A stretch of 64,000 nt of DNA from Chryseobacterium sp. ISL-80 (GCA_018613055.1 JAGGQZ010000009.1:248001-312000), one strand, 5' to 3'. Positions 24,519-33,951 are shown, numbered from the stretch's first letter. The notes: generated from the letters alone by a model not told the origin. Made by a program: numbers and translations.

Positions 24519-27500
24519 AACCTCTTAAACTGACGATGCAGGCTTTCGGTCCTTATGCCGGTTCGGAAACGATTGATTTTAAAGAGCTGGAAAATAGGAC
24601 AATGTTTGTCATTTCGGGTAAAACTGGTGCAGGAAAGACAACAATATTCGATGGGATCAGTTATGCGATTTATGGAAAGGCAAGCGGGGAGGACAGGAAT
24701 GGTCCTGACCTGCGCAGCCAATTCGCTGAAGATGATGTACTGACTGAGGTCTCCCTAGATTTTTCCCTGCGTCAAAAGACATACCGGATCACCAGGTCCC
24801 CGCAACAAGAAAGGAAAAAGAAGTCGGGGGAAGGAACAACCACAGTCGGAGCAAAGGCTGAGCTTTATCTGATCGACGGAAATGGGGAAATGCAGCTGCT
24901 GGCTTCAAATGTTCGTGAAGCAGATGAAAAAATAAAGGAAATCATGATCATTGACAGCAATCAATTCCGCCAGATCCTGATGATTCCGCAGGGAGAATTC
25001 CGGAAGCTCCTGACTTCTGACAGCAAAGAAAAGGAAGTCATCCTGCAAAGATTATTCCATACTGAAATTTATAAAAGGGTGGAAGAAAAATTAAAAGAAG
25101 AAGCAACACTCTTAAAAAAGACGGTAGAGGACCAGGTAGAAAAAAGGAACGCCCAGCTGCGGAGCATTAAAGCAGTTGAAAACGATGAACTCAAGGAACT
25201 GGTTGATGCAGGAAGTGTAAATGACACCCTTATTCTTCCGCTTTTGAAAAACGAGATCGACGCAATGGAGAGTAAGCTTCAGGAACTTGTGAAAGACCGT
25301 GAAAAGCTTCAAATAGACCGTGATCAAATGCAGCAGCGCTTATTCGAGGCCGAAGCTACTTTGAAACAGATCCAATCCCTTGAGACCTTGAAAACAGCAA
25401 AGGAAAAACTTGAATCCCAACAAGCCTTGTTTGCAGAAAAAGAAACGCAGGCTGTACTTGCCAAAAAAGCTGCCCTGCTAGATGCCCAGGAACAGCTTTG
25501 CCACAGCTTGAAGGCAGATTTCGATAGAATGACCTTCCAGGTCTCACAGATTACAGAGCGAATTGAACAGTTATCAGGGAAATTGAAAGAGGCTGAACAT
25601 GAGCACCAAAGACAAATAGAACGGGAACCTGAAAGGAAAGCCGCAGCAGAACAAGTGAACCGGCTTGAGAATATAAGGGAAGAAGTCATGGCATTTGACA
25701 GTATTGATACCCAGGTAAAGGAAATGAAAGCATCCCTTGATTCCAAAAAACAGGACCGTGAAAAGGGCGAACATGCCCTGAAGACAGCAGAGGAGCGTCT
25801 AAAGGTTCTGCAGATGGAGAAGGAAGAGACGGAAAAGGCACAACTCACTTATCTTGAGAATGACCGGCAATTAGAAAAGCTGATTCGCGAGTTGGACAAG
25901 CTAATTAAATTTAAAAACCACACACAAAAAACGCATTTAGCACAAGCAAAATATGAAACAACCAAAGGGCGGCTTAACCAGGCTGTTTCCCATCATAATG
26001 ATGGTAAAGCCGCAGCAGAAGAGCTGGAGGAAAGATGGCTGCATTCCCAGGCTGCCGTTTTGGCCGGGAAGCTGCAGGAAGGCAGTGCCTGCCCGGTGTG
26101 CGGTTCTGAACATCATCCTGCACCAGCACAAGCAAGTGATGGCTTCATCCCCACCGAAGAGGATTTAAAGGCTGCACGTGAGCAGGTTTCCCTTCTGGAG
26201 AAAGAAAAGAGCACTGTTGAAAAAGCTTTTATTGAAGCAGAAACAACTTTACGATCTTTAAACGCTAATGGCGATGAATTAATGACTGAAATCATCGGTT
26301 TCCATCCAGGCTTTGAAGCTGAACAGACTCCGGATGTCATCCTGATGACAGAGGGTGATATTGAAAAGCTGAAAAAGGAGCAGAGTCAACTTGCTATAAA
26401 GCAAAAAGGGCTTGAAAAAATCAAAGCAGAAATCAAGAGGTATGATGAAGGCAGAGGAAAACTGCAACAGCAATTGAAAGAGCTTGAAGACGGATTCCAA
26501 AAACTGATCATCGAGTATACCGAAAAGAAGACCACGCTGGAGAGAATGACAGAGAAAATCCCGGAACAAATTCGATCACTGCAAGCATTCGAAGCAAAGC
26601 TTCAATCTGCAGAACTGCAGCAGAAACAGCTTGACATGGAAATGGAGCAGGCCCGAAAGAACTTCCAGGATGCCAGGGAATTGCTAGGAACAGAGAAAGC
26701 CCGTCTTGAAGAAGCGGAAAAAAGATTGAAAGAAATCGATGCAAAGTTGGCCGAAGAACGGGTAACGTTTAAAAACAACATGGCAGCCCAGGGATTCGAA
26801 AATTACCAGGCATATCACCAGGCGAAGGTCCCTGAACAGGCAATCCTGCGCCTTGAAACGGAAGTAAGAAATTACCGTGAAGAAGTGAGATCTGTCAGGG
26901 ACCGTTTTACAGAACTCTCGGAAATGTTGAAGGATGTTAAAAAGCCTGCTATGGAAACACTTCAAACCGGTTTCGCAGAACTGAATCTAAAGATTAAAGA
27001 AGCTGATGAGACATATCAGGATTTGAATCTCAAAAAACGCGATAACCAGTCTATTTTTAAACAGGTTGTCTCATTAAATGAACAAATGAAGCAGCTTGAG
27101 GAAAAATACAAACTGGTCGGCCATCTATATGAAATCTCCAAAGGACAGAACACATACAGAGTTACATTTGAACGCTTCGTCCTCGCTGCGTTCCTCGATG
27201 ACATTCTTCGGGAGGCAAATGTCAGGCTGCATAAGATGACAAGCGGCCGATACAGATTATTGAGGAAAACGGACCGCTCAAAAGGTAATGTCCAGAGTGG
27301 CCTGGAACTGCTGGTGCTTGATGCTTACACTGGGCAGGAAAGGCATGTCAAGACCCTGTCTGGCGGTGAAAGCTTCAAAGCGGCACTCTCACTGGCACTT
27401 GGGCTTGCGGATGTGGTACAGAATTACGCTGGCGGAGTATCGCTTGAGACCATGTTCATTGATGAAGGGTTCGGAACGCTTGATCCAGAATCGCTCGATC

Positions 27501-27652
27501 AGGCGATCGAAGCCTTGATTGATATCCAGAGCAGCGGACGCCTTGTCGGTATCATATCTCACGTTCCGGAACTAAAAGAACGAATTGATGCACGACTGGA
27601 GGTTATCTCCACACAAACAGGAAGCAAAACTCAATTTGTGTTAATGAATTAA
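24515..27652 (+). CDS. sbcC: Exonuclease SbcC (Rad50-type SMC ATPase subunit)
   Basis: A 1045-residue SMC-like ATPase. Walker A GKTGAGKTT lies near residue 35. Two long coiled-coil arms flank the zinc hook CPVCGSEHHP (C526 and C529). The C-terminal half carries the ABC signature LSGGESFKAAL and Walker B MFIDEGFGTLD. It acts with SbcD in double-strand break repair and palindrome cleavage. Start overlaps the sbcD stop by 4 nt and has GAGGAGG. Confidence 0.97.
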   Translation: MKPLKLTMQAFGPYAGSETIDFKELENRTMFVISGKTGAGKTTIFDGISYAIYGKASGEDRNGPDLRSQFAEDDVLTEVSLDFSLRQKTYRITRSPQQERKKKSGEGTTTVGAKAELYLIDGNGEMQLLASNVREADEKIKEIMIIDSNQFRQILMIPQGEFRKLLTSDSKEKEVILQRLFHTEIYKRVEEKLKEEATLLKKTVEDQVEKRNAQLRSIKAVENDELKELVDAGSVNDTLILPLLKNEIDAMESKLQELVKDREKLQIDRDQMQQRLFEAEATLKQIQSLETLKTAKEKLESQQALFAEKETQAVLAKKAALLDAQEQLCHSLKADFDRMTFQVSQITERIEQLSGKLKEAEHEHQRQIEREPERKAAAEQVNRLENIREEVMAFDSIDTQVKEMKASLDSKKQDREKGEHALKTAEERLKVLQMEKEETEKAQLTYLENDRQLEKLIRELDKLIKFKNHTQKTHLAQAKYETTKGRLNQAVSHHNDGKAAAEELEERWLHSQAAVLAGKLQEGSACPVCGSEHHPAPAQASDGFIPTEEDLKAAREQVSLLEKEKSTVEKAFIEAETTLRSLNANGDELMTEIIGFHPGFEAEQTPDVILMTEGDIEKLKKEQSQLAIKQKGLEKIKAEIKRYDEGRGKLQQQLKELEDGFQKLIIEYTEKKTTLERMTEKIPEQIRSLQAFEAKLQSAELQQKQLDMEMEQARKNFQDARELLGTEKARLEEAEKRLKEIDAKLAEERVTFKNNMAAQGFENYQAYHQAKVPEQAILRLETEVRNYREEVRSVRDRFTELSEMLKDVKKPAMETLQTGFAELNLKIKEADETYQDLNLKKRDNQSIFKQVVSLNEQMKQLEEKYKLVGHLYEISKGQNTYRVTFERFVLAAFLDDILREANVRLHKMTSGRYRLLRKTDRSKGNVQSGLELLVLDAYTGQERHVKTLSGGESFKAALSLALGLADVVQNYAGGVSLETMFIDEGFGTLDPESLDQAIEALIDIQSSGRLVGIISHVPELKERIDARLEVISTQTGSKTQFVLMN

Positions 27653-27657
27653 CGGAG

Positions 27658-27689
27658 AATACAGCATCCTGAAATAGGTGCTGTATTTT
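27658..27689 (+). terminator. Terminator of sbcDC
   Basis: AATACAGCA (27658-27666) pairs with TGCTGTATT (27679-27687), followed by TT; A-tract and T-tract are partly inside the stem. It starts 5 nt after the sbcC stop. Confidence 0.75.
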
Positions 27690-27778
27690 CACGCTTAAAG
27701 GGAAATCTATAAAACTTAACAAAGTTAAAACATCTTTTGATAGAGAAATATCAAATATAGTCAGCAGGGAGATAGATC

Positions 27779-28840
27779 ATGGAATTTGAAGTTCAATACC
27801 TTTCATTCTACGTTGTACAGGTAGAAGGCAAAGGCGATCAGGCAGATAAAAGGTATAAGCATTTCCAGACATTGAACGAGGAAGAGTATGAAAATAGTCC
27901 TTTAAAAGATTTCCTGGATGGTGAATTCTCAAAAATCGTCAAACGAAAGGTCGAAAGGCACCCCAAAACAGATGAAGTTCCGACAAAGATCGGCTACTTC
28001 ATTGTTGAGGAAGGTCATGACCTGACCTCAAACCCAAACTATAATCTTTTTCACCGGGCCCGCTTTGCAGAATCAAAGGAGGATTTCCAGCAGGAGAGTG
28101 AGAAGTTCGCAATTGCCTATGTGGATACAAGTGCTGTCCGCGGAGGTGCATTCATTGTAGCCAGGGCAAAGCTTCGTAAATATTTTGATGACGCTTTTGT
28201 GTTCATCCTGAAATGTGATTTCGAACCGAAAGTAGCTTCTATTTCTGATGAATCTACCTTGATCCGTCAGGTTGAAATGGCCATTACGACGAAGAATATG
28301 AAGTCAATCCAGTATCCTTTTATGCCTGAGGAAGGCATGATCCAGGATAATGAATTGAAAATCAACCAGTCTTCTCATGCACGGTATTTTGAGGATTTCC
28401 TGAAATATGTAGAATATGGCCAGTCGATGCCCGAAATTGTGAAAACGCAAGTCATCGAGATGGTTCGCGGCCACATGGAGGAAACCTTCGAGCCGGAAAG
28501 TGAAGAGCGCGAACAGCTTGAAAACGCCATGGAAATCTGGGCTGCCAGCGAAAAAAGGGAGCTTCAGGAGCGATTTGAACCTGAACAAGTCATCGAGGCT
28601 GCCGCACAGCTAATCGAGCATACTCCTGAGCTCGAATTGAAAATGAAGCTTGATCATGTTTCGGTAAAAGGATTGCTTGCAGACTATGGTGACAGCATCC
28701 ACCTGGCAAAACTAAATGGAAAATATGTCTTAATGATCGAAGCAGATACGGTTACATTTGAAAAAGGCTTTTCTCCAGTCGAATTTGCAAAACCGGATGA
28801 AATCGGTACAGTAGTGGAAAGAATCAGGCAAAAAGGCTAA
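27779..28840 (+). CDS. Conserved hypothetical protein, DUF3900-like
   Basis: A 353-residue soluble acidic protein beginning MEFEVQYLSFYVVQVEGKG. I recall this opening in DUF3900 proteins of Bacillus, but the assignment is tentative. The middle (VDTSAVRGGAFIVARAKLRKYF, then FVFILKCDFE) has the beta-alpha pattern of nucleoid-associated NdpA-like proteins, which may be coincidental. No membrane segment or catalytic motif. It stands alone between two terminators. Confidence 0.6.
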   Translation: MEFEVQYLSFYVVQVEGKGDQADKRYKHFQTLNEEEYENSPLKDFLDGEFSKIVKRKVERHPKTDEVPTKIGYFIVEEGHDLTSNPNYNLFHRARFAESKEDFQQESEKFAIAYVDTSAVRGGAFIVARAKLRKYFDDAFVFILKCDFEPKVASISDESTLIRQVEMAITTKNMKSIQYPFMPEEGMIQDNELKINQSSHARYFEDFLKYVEYGQSMPEIVKTQVIEMVRGHMEETFEPESEEREQLENAMEIWAASEKRELQERFEPEQVIEAAAQLIEHTPELELKMKLDHVSVKGLLADYGDSIHLAKLNGKYVLMIEADTVTFEKGFSPVEFAKPDEIGTVVERIRQKG

Positions 28841-28866
28841 ATAAAAGTTCATAATTCAAGATTCAT

Positions 28867-28899
28867 AGGGCATCGATAGATTTGATGCTCTTTATTTTA
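28867..28899 (+). terminator. Intrinsic terminator
   Basis: AGGGCATC (28867-28874) pairs with GATGCTCT (28884-28891, one G.U), with a T-rich tail TTATTTT. It lies 27 nt after the DUF3900-like gene. Confidence 0.75.
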
Positions 28900-28977
28900 T
28901 ATTGTCAACCATTCCATTATATGGGTATACTTGGTAAGTAGGTTGATAGTATAAAAGTTAGTAAGAGGTGGCATAGA

Positions 28978-29478
28978 TTGGTCTCTACATATGTGAATTG
29001 GGGAGAGTCGAAAGTAAAATTGACATGGAAAGAATCTGACGAGCTTCCACCGGTGAATCTCATCACCAGTGTCCACGGTTTTTGCTTTCTTGACAATAAG
29101 CTGCTGTTGGTAAAGCTTAAACACCGCGGCTGGGATATGACCGGCGGACATATAGAACCAGACGAGTCTCCCGAAGAGTGTTTCAAGCGTGAGACGCTGG
29201 AAGAGGCCTATGTGGCAGGAGACTGCAGCCTGCTGGGACATATGATTGTAGATCATAGTGAAAATCCTCAATGGAACGAAAAAAGTCCATATCCAAAGAT
29301 TGGTTTCCAGGTTTTTTACTCAATGGACATTACCGAAGTCCATGATTTTGAAGCAGGATTTGAATCTACTGAAAGGATTTTTATCGATCACAATAGGGTC
29401 CAGGATTATTATCACGACTGGCATGAGCTATATGCACATATTTTAGGCTGTGCCAGAAAAAATACGAGATTAAGATAG
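28978..29478 (+). CDS. Nudix hydrolase
   Basis: A 166-residue enzyme. The Nudix box is complete: G-x5-E-x7-RE-x2-EEA, running from GGHIEPDES to RETLEEAY near residues 58-81. Nudix proteins hydrolyse nucleoside diphosphates linked to another group; the substrate cannot be told. The TTG start at 28978 has GAGGTGG at 6 nt. The next gene begins 14 nt downstream and is likely co-transcribed. Confidence 0.88.
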   Translation: MVSTYVNWGESKVKLTWKESDELPPVNLITSVHGFCFLDNKLLLVKLKHRGWDMTGGHIEPDESPEECFKRETLEEAYVAGDCSLLGHMIVDHSENPQWNEKSPYPKIGFQVFYSMDITEVHDFEAGFESTERIFIDHNRVQDYYHDWHELYAHILGCARKNTRLR

Positions 29479-29492
29479 TTAGGGTGAAATGT

Positions 29493-30272
29493 ATGGATGC
29501 AATTAAACAAAACAGCCGTGCCTGGGATAAGAAGGTTGAAGAAGGAGCTGTTTATACCAAGGCAGTATCAAAAGAGGTGATTGAAAAGAGCCGGGCAGGC
29601 GATTGGCAGATCACAGTAACTACCGGTGAGCCCGTTCCGCGAGACTGGTTTCCAGATTCTCTGGCAGGATTAAAGATACTTTGTCTTGCTTCAGGCGGCG
29701 GACAGCAGGGGCCAGTTTTGGCAGCAGCTGGAGCTAATGTAACAGTTGTCGACATTTCTGCAAAGCAGCTGGAACAGGATGAATTCGTTGCAAAAAGAGA
29801 TGGACTTAACCTGAAGACACTGCAATGCAGTATGACCGATCTTTCAGCCTTCAGTGATGAGGAGTTTGACCTCATCGTCCATCCTGTGGCCAATGTATTT
29901 GTAGAAGATGTAAGACAAGTCTGGAACGAAGCTTCAAGAGTGTTGAAAAACAAAGGGACGTTAATTTCTGGATTCACAAATCCGCTGTTATTCATCTTTG
30001 ATGATGATGAAGACAGAAAAGGAAACCTGGTGGTTAAAAACAAAATACCAGGATCGACACTTGATCATTTGACCAATCAACAAAAAGAAGAATATATCAG
30101 ATTAAATGAAACAGTAGAATTCTGGCATACATTAGAGGACCAAATACAAGGCCAGATTGATGCCGGCCTGGTGATAACCGGATTATACGAGGATGATTTC
30201 GGGGGCAGAAGGCCGCTGGATGAATTTATTAAGTGTTTTGTCGCTACCAAAGCAGTTAAACTAAATGTATAA
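29493..30272 (+). CDS. Class I SAM-dependent methyltransferase
   Basis: A 259-residue enzyme. Motif I is LCLASGGGQQGPVLAAAG followed by VTVVDIS (the acidic end of strand 2), then DLIVHPVANVFVED and VLKNKGTLISGF. Substrate unknown; the family includes small-molecule methyltransferases. AGGGTG precedes both an ATG at 29484 and the better-spaced ATG at 29493. Confidence 0.85.
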   Translation: MDAIKQNSRAWDKKVEEGAVYTKAVSKEVIEKSRAGDWQITVTTGEPVPRDWFPDSLAGLKILCLASGGGQQGPVLAAAGANVTVVDISAKQLEQDEFVAKRDGLNLKTLQCSMTDLSAFSDEEFDLIVHPVANVFVEDVRQVWNEASRVLKNKGTLISGFTNPLLFIFDDDEDRKGNLVVKNKIPGSTLDHLTNQQKEEYIRLNETVEFWHTLEDQIQGQIDAGLVITGLYEDDFGGRRPLDEFIKCFVATKAVKLNV

Positions 30273-30282
30273 TTTCATTACT

Positions 30283-30320
30283 GCCGCCTTAGATCTTTTC
30301 TTAGGCGGTATTTATTTTTA
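30283..30320 (+). terminator. Intrinsic terminator
   Basis: CCGCCT (30284-30289) pairs with AGGCGG (30303-30308), with further partial pairing inside, followed by TATTTATTTTT. It separates the Nudix/methyltransferase pair from the acyl-CoA island. Confidence 0.75.
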
Positions 30321-30338
30321 GAATATTTAGACTAATAG

Positions 30339-30366
30339 TTGAATATTTCAATATAAACGTTATAAT
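30339..30366 (+). promoter_or_regulatory. SigA promoter of the first acyl-CoA operon
   Basis: TTGAAT (30339-30344) and TATAAT (30361-30366), spacer 16 nt, about 55 nt before the SDR start. A TetR-type operator (30379-30400) begins just past the expected start site. Confidence 0.7.
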
Positions 30367-30378
30367 AAAGTTGAAAAT

Positions 30379-30400
30379 ACATACCGACCGGTTAGTAGAT
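30379..30400 (+). promoter_or_regulatory. TetR-type operator, copy A
   Basis: ACATACCGACCGGTTAGTAG followed by AT: the left half matches the island operator exactly except one base, with the centre ACCGGT. Located directly downstream of the promoter at 30339-30366, a roadblock position. Compare copies at 33509, 48294 and 52644. Confidence 0.7.
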
Positions 30401-30419
30401 TGATATAAGGGGGAAGTTA

Positions 30420-31172
30420 ATGAGATTAGCCAACAAAACAGCCATCATAACTGGTGGTGCCAGCGGAATTGGCCGAGCAGCCGCCATGGTCTTTGCAAGA
30501 GAAGGTGCGAAGGTTGCCATCGCAGACTTAAATGTAGAAGGTGGAAGGGAAACAGTAAAGCTGATTGAGCAGCAGGGTGGGAGAGCTTTTTTTTACGAAA
30601 CCAATGTAAGCGATTCCAACCAGATGAAAAATCTTGTTTCTGCCACTGTGGATTATTTCGGACAACTGGATATCCTCTTTAATAATGCTGGCATCGGGCA
30701 TCCTAATGTTAAAAGTGTCGATCTCGATGAAGAAGAATGGGATCGAATCATCGGTGTAAATCTTAAGGGTGTATTTCTTGGAATAAAACATGCTGTTCCT
30801 CATCTGAAAAAGGCTGGCGGCGGTGCAATCATCAATACATCAAGCTTGCTTGGGCTCAAAGGTCAGAAATATCTCGCTGCCTATAACGCATCGAAAGCAG
30901 GGGTGGTTCTGCTGACCAAAAATGCAGCACTGGAATACGGCCGTGACAACATTCGTGTAAATGCCATTGCACCAGGGGTCATCGATACTCAAATCATCCA
31001 AGGATGGAAGAATGATGAAAGAAAGTGGCCGATCATCTCGAGGGCAAATGCGCTGGGAAGAATCGGTACACCCGAAGAGGTTGCGAACGCGGTCCTGTTC
31101 CTTGCCTCTGATGAAGCATCTTTTATTACTGGTGCGACGTTGTCAGTCGACGGCGGTGGGCTGACATTTTAG
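30420..31172 (+). CDS. Short-chain dehydrogenase/reductase
   Basis: A 250-residue classical SDR: TGGASGIG (11-18), NNAG (89-92), Ser142/143, and the catalytic Y156-x3-K160. Probably oxidises a hydroxyl of an acyl-CoA or hydroxy-acid intermediate. First gene of the operon behind operator copy A; an acyl-CoA synthetase follows 28 nt downstream. Substrate not predictable from sequence. Confidence 0.88.
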   Translation: MRLANKTAIITGGASGIGRAAAMVFAREGAKVAIADLNVEGGRETVKLIEQQGGRAFFYETNVSDSNQMKNLVSATVDYFGQLDILFNNAGIGHPNVKSVDLDEEEWDRIIGVNLKGVFLGIKHAVPHLKKAGGGAIINTSSLLGLKGQKYLAAYNASKAGVVLLTKNAALEYGRDNIRVNAIAPGVIDTQIIQGWKNDERKWPIISRANALGRIGTPEEVANAVLFLASDEASFITGATLSVDGGGLTF

Positions 31173-31200
31173 CATATAATTTATGAATGGAGGAATAGAA

Positions 31201-32814
31201 ATGAGCGAGAAAAACGTCTGGCTTTCCAAGTACCCTGACTCCATTGCAACCACTATCACTCTGCCTGAAAAATCTTTGCCGCAAATGCTTCGTGAATCTG
31301 CAGAAAAACACCCTCAAAACAATGCACTTTCGTTTTATGGCAGGAAGATCAGCTATCAACAATTATTACAAAATGCAACCCATTTTGCATCAGCTCTGCA
31401 GAACAGAGGTGTGGAACCTGGCGACAGGGTAGCGATCATGTTGCCAAACTGTCCTCAATATGTTATTTCCTACTATGGCATATTGACGGCCGGGGCAGTT
31501 GTTACTCAGGTTAACCCAATGTCTGTGGAACGTGAGCTGGAATACATCTTAAATGATTCCGGCGCAGAAACGATTGTTGTTTTTGATGCACTTTATCAAA
31601 AAGTAAAGAGTGTTCAGGCAACTACCAAATTAAAGAATATTATAGTCGCCAGCCTCCAGCCATCAGAGCATAATTTTGATCCTGACACAAGGTTTGAAGC
31701 TTTTCTATCAGAAAGCAGCGGCAGGACCTCAGTCGTGGATGTGAACCCTGCAGAGGATGTGGCTGTATTGCAATATACAGGCGGGACAACGGGTAGATCC
31801 ATAGGTGCCATGCTGACCCACCAGAATCTGTTTGCCAATGTACTACAGTCACATGAATTTTTCAAGCATGATATTGAATTTGGAAAAGAACGTTCTTTGA
31901 CTGTCATTCCATTATTCCATGTTTTTGGCATGACCGCTTGTATGAATCTGTCAATCTATACGGGAGCCGAGATTATTTTGCTGCCTCGGTTTGATCTGGA
32001 AGAGGTTCTTAATACGATTAAAAATGAGCAGCCGACGATGTTCCCAGGCGTGCCGACCATGTATGTTGCCATCACAAACCATCCAAAAGCCGAGGAGTAT
32101 GGAATCGGCAGCATTGAAATATGCAACAGCGGCAGCGCACCCATGCCGGTTGAGCTCCTGCGGGAATTCGAAAGGAAAACGGGTTCGAAGATTCTTGAGG
32201 GCTACGGCCTTTCCGAGGCATCGCCGACAACACACTGCAATCCTAGCTTTGCCGAGAGGAAGCCAGGTAGTGTCGGAATCGGAATGCCATCGACAGAATA
32301 CAAGGTCGTGGACCTGGCTTCAGGTACAGAAGAAGTACCTGTCGGGGAACTTGGGGAAGTCCTTATTAAAGGTCCACAGATTATGAAGGGTTATTGGAAT
32401 ATGCCCGAGGAAACAGCAAACACCTTGCGAGATGGCTGGTTATATACAGGAGATATCGCAAGAGTAGATGAAGATGGCTATCTGTATATCGTCGACCGGA
32501 AAAAAGACATGATTATTGCCAGCGGCTATAATATTTATCCTCGCGATATAGAGGAGGTACTCTATGAACATCCTGCGGTACAGGAGGCAGTAGTCATCGG
32601 GATTCCTGATGAGTATCGGGGTGAAGCGGTGAAGGCTGTCATCGTCCTGAAGGAAGGTAAGGAAGCGGATGATCGTGGGATCAAGGAGTTTTGCCGCAAG
32701 AACATGGTGGCCTATAAGGTGCCTAACGTGGTTGAATTCCGTGAACAGCTGCCAAAAACAAGTGTCGGCAAGATATTGCGCAGGGCTCTGAGAGAGGAAA
32801 TGTTAAAAAGCTAA
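31201..32814 (+). CDS. Long-chain acyl-CoA synthetase with altered P-loop lysine
   Basis: A 537-residue ANL-superfamily ligase activating a carboxylic acid to its CoA ester through an acyl-AMP. Present motifs: EGYGLSEASP, YTGDIARVDEDG, DRKKDMIIASGYNIYPRDIE, and the C-terminal catalytic Lys in TSVGKILRR. The ATP-binding motif reads YTGGTTGRSIGAML, with Ile where nearly all relatives have Lys (consensus TGxxKG). GGAGGA is 6 nt from ATG 31201, so the frame upstream to 31183 is not used. Confidence 0.92.
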   Translation: MSEKNVWLSKYPDSIATTITLPEKSLPQMLRESAEKHPQNNALSFYGRKISYQQLLQNATHFASALQNRGVEPGDRVAIMLPNCPQYVISYYGILTAGAVVTQVNPMSVERELEYILNDSGAETIVVFDALYQKVKSVQATTKLKNIIVASLQPSEHNFDPDTRFEAFLSESSGRTSVVDVNPAEDVAVLQYTGGTTGRSIGAMLTHQNLFANVLQSHEFFKHDIEFGKERSLTVIPLFHVFGMTACMNLSIYTGAEIILLPRFDLEEVLNTIKNEQPTMFPGVPTMYVAITNHPKAEEYGIGSIEICNSGSAPMPVELLREFERKTGSKILEGYGLSEASPTTHCNPSFAERKPGSVGIGMPSTEYKVVDLASGTEEVPVGELGEVLIKGPQIMKGYWNMPEETANTLRDGWLYTGDIARVDEDGYLYIVDRKKDMIIASGYNIYPRDIEEVLYEHPAVQEAVVIGIPDEYRGEAVKAVIVLKEGKEADDRGIKEFCRKNMVAYKVPNVVEFREQLPKTSVGKILRRALREEMLKS

Positions 32815-32851
32815 TAACTCCATTGATCTAGAAGGAACAGGGGGTAAAATA

Positions 32852-32860
32852 TGGTATAAT
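32852..32860 (+). promoter_or_regulatory. Extended -10 of the tetR gene
   Basis: TGGTATAAT is an extended -10 about 37 nt before the GTG start. A degenerate version of the island operator (centre ACTAGT, around 32866-32886) lies just downstream, which would allow weak autoregulation. Confidence 0.5.
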
Positions 32861-32896
32861 TTTTGTGCAGACTAGTAGGAATGCGAGGACAGCAAA

Positions 32897-33460
32897 GTGA
32901 AAGAAAAAATAACCGAGTACAGCATAAAATTATTCGAAAAAAAGGGCTTCAGTGAAACATCCATCCAGGATATCGTGGATTCAATTGGAGTGACAAAAGG
33001 GTCTTTCTATTATTACTTTTCCAGCAAAGAAGAGCTTCTGATGGATATCCACCTGAGATATATAGACGAATTGCTCGGCCGTCAGGAACAGATATTGGCT
33101 GATCAATCGACAGGCAAACAAAAATTGTTCGATATCGTCTATATGCTGATCAGCAGCATTAAAACAAAAGGGGCATCAGCAAAAATCTTCTTCAGGGAGA
33201 TGCGGCATTTAAGCGATGCCAGACTGGCGCAGATTATCGCCAAACGAGATGAATTCAGGCTGAACGCGGAACGGCTGATCCGTGAAGGAATCGAAAATGG
33301 TGAGTTCCGCAAGGATTTAAACCCGGTCATTGTTACGTTTGGGATTCTCGGTGCTGCTAACTGGAGTTATCAGTGGTTTAATCCTGATGGTAAGGTATCT
33401 GACAGGGAAGTAGCGGAGATATTTGTCGAAATGATCTTAAAGGGAATCGAGATCAACTGA
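32897..33460 (+). CDS. TetR-family transcriptional repressor of the acyl-CoA island
   Basis: A 187-residue regulator. The N-terminal helix-turn-helix runs through ETSIQDIVDSIGVTKGSFYY with YYFSSKEELL, typical of TetR/FadR-like repressors. The C-terminal ligand domain is variable. GTG start at 32897 behind GAGGA. It sits inside the island and is the natural candidate to bind the 22-bp operators at 30379, 33509, 48294 and 52644, probably with an acyl-CoA as inducer (inference). It differs from B. subtilis FadR in sequence and in operator. Confidence 0.88.
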   Translation: MKEKITEYSIKLFEKKGFSETSIQDIVDSIGVTKGSFYYYFSSKEELLMDIHLRYIDELLGRQEQILADQSTGKQKLFDIVYMLISSIKTKGASAKIFFREMRHLSDARLAQIIAKRDEFRLNAERLIREGIENGEFRKDLNPVIVTFGILGAANWSYQWFNPDGKVSDREVAEIFVEMILKGIEIN

Positions 33461-33468
33461 AGAATAAA

Positions 33469-33507
33469 GTATGAAGGGGCTTGAAAAAAGCCTCTTCCCA
33501 TACCTTT
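33469..33507 (+). terminator. Hairpin downstream of tetR
   Basis: GTATG...GGGCTT (33469-33482) pairs imperfectly with AAGCC...CATAC (33487-33503), followed by CTTTTA. Possible terminator before the operator at 33509. Confidence 0.45.
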
Positions 33508-33508
33508 T

Positions 33509-33530
33509 ACATACCAACCGGTCAGTAGGG
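33509..33530 (+). promoter_or_regulatory. TetR-type operator, copy C
   Basis: ACATACCAACCGGTCAGTAG followed by GG, 20 nt before the thioesterase start. The left half is identical to copy D at 48294. No convincing -35/-10 pair was found beside it. Confidence 0.7.
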
Positions 33531-33549
33531 AGAAAGTGAGGAGAAAAGG

Positions 33550-33951
33550 ATGCAGGAAATTCAGGTCCAGGCTCGTTTTGGCGAGACGGATGCCTTAGGA
33601 CATATCAACAATACGAGTTATTTTGTCTATCTTGAAGAGGCAAGAATCCGCTTTTTCGAATCATTGGGCTACACCATGGAATTGGATGAGTGGAAATTTA
33701 TACTCGCATCAACCAAATGCGATTTTGTCAGCCAGGGATACTTTGACCAGCTTTTGACTGTGAAAACATATGTGTCAAGAATCGGGTCGAAAAGCTTCCA
33801 GCTTGAGCATGACATCGTCTGCTCGCAGACGAATGAGCTAATCGCAAAGGGAAATGCCATCATTGTGTATTACGATTTTAAAAATCAAAAGAGTGAAGTG
33901 TTGCCTGAATTGCTGAAAGAAGGATTAAAGAGCTATTTTTTACCCACTTAA
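33550..33951 (+). CDS. Acyl-CoA thioesterase (4HBT hotdog family)
   Basis: A 133-residue single hotdog domain. RFGETDALGHINNTSYFVYLEE contains the D-x-x-x-H-x-N-N active-site signature of the 4-hydroxybenzoyl-CoA thioesterase type (residues about 10-30). It hydrolyses acyl-CoA and may relieve CoA shortage during catabolism. It follows operator copy C. Confidence 0.9.
   Translation: MQEIQVQARFGETDALGHINNTSYFVYLEEARIRFFESLGYTMELDEWKFILASTKCDFVSQGYFDQLLTVKTYVSRIGSKSFQLEHDIVCSQTNELIAKGNAIIVYYDFKNQKSEVLPELLKEGLKSYFLPT

Noticed and set aside
25324-25848. 174-codon ORF antisense to sbcC
   Set aside because: Ser/Phe/Cys-rich composition typical of the complement of coiled-coil codons; no ribosome site.
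30350-30364. TATAAACGTTATAA as a second cre box at the 30.4-kb promoter
   Set aside because: It lacks the outer TG and CA of the cre consensus and coincides with the -10 region; likely just promoter A/T sequence.
32866-32886. Fifth TetR operator at the tetR promoter
   Set aside because: Only part of the right half matches and the centre is ACTAGT; kept as a remark with the promoter, not as a site.
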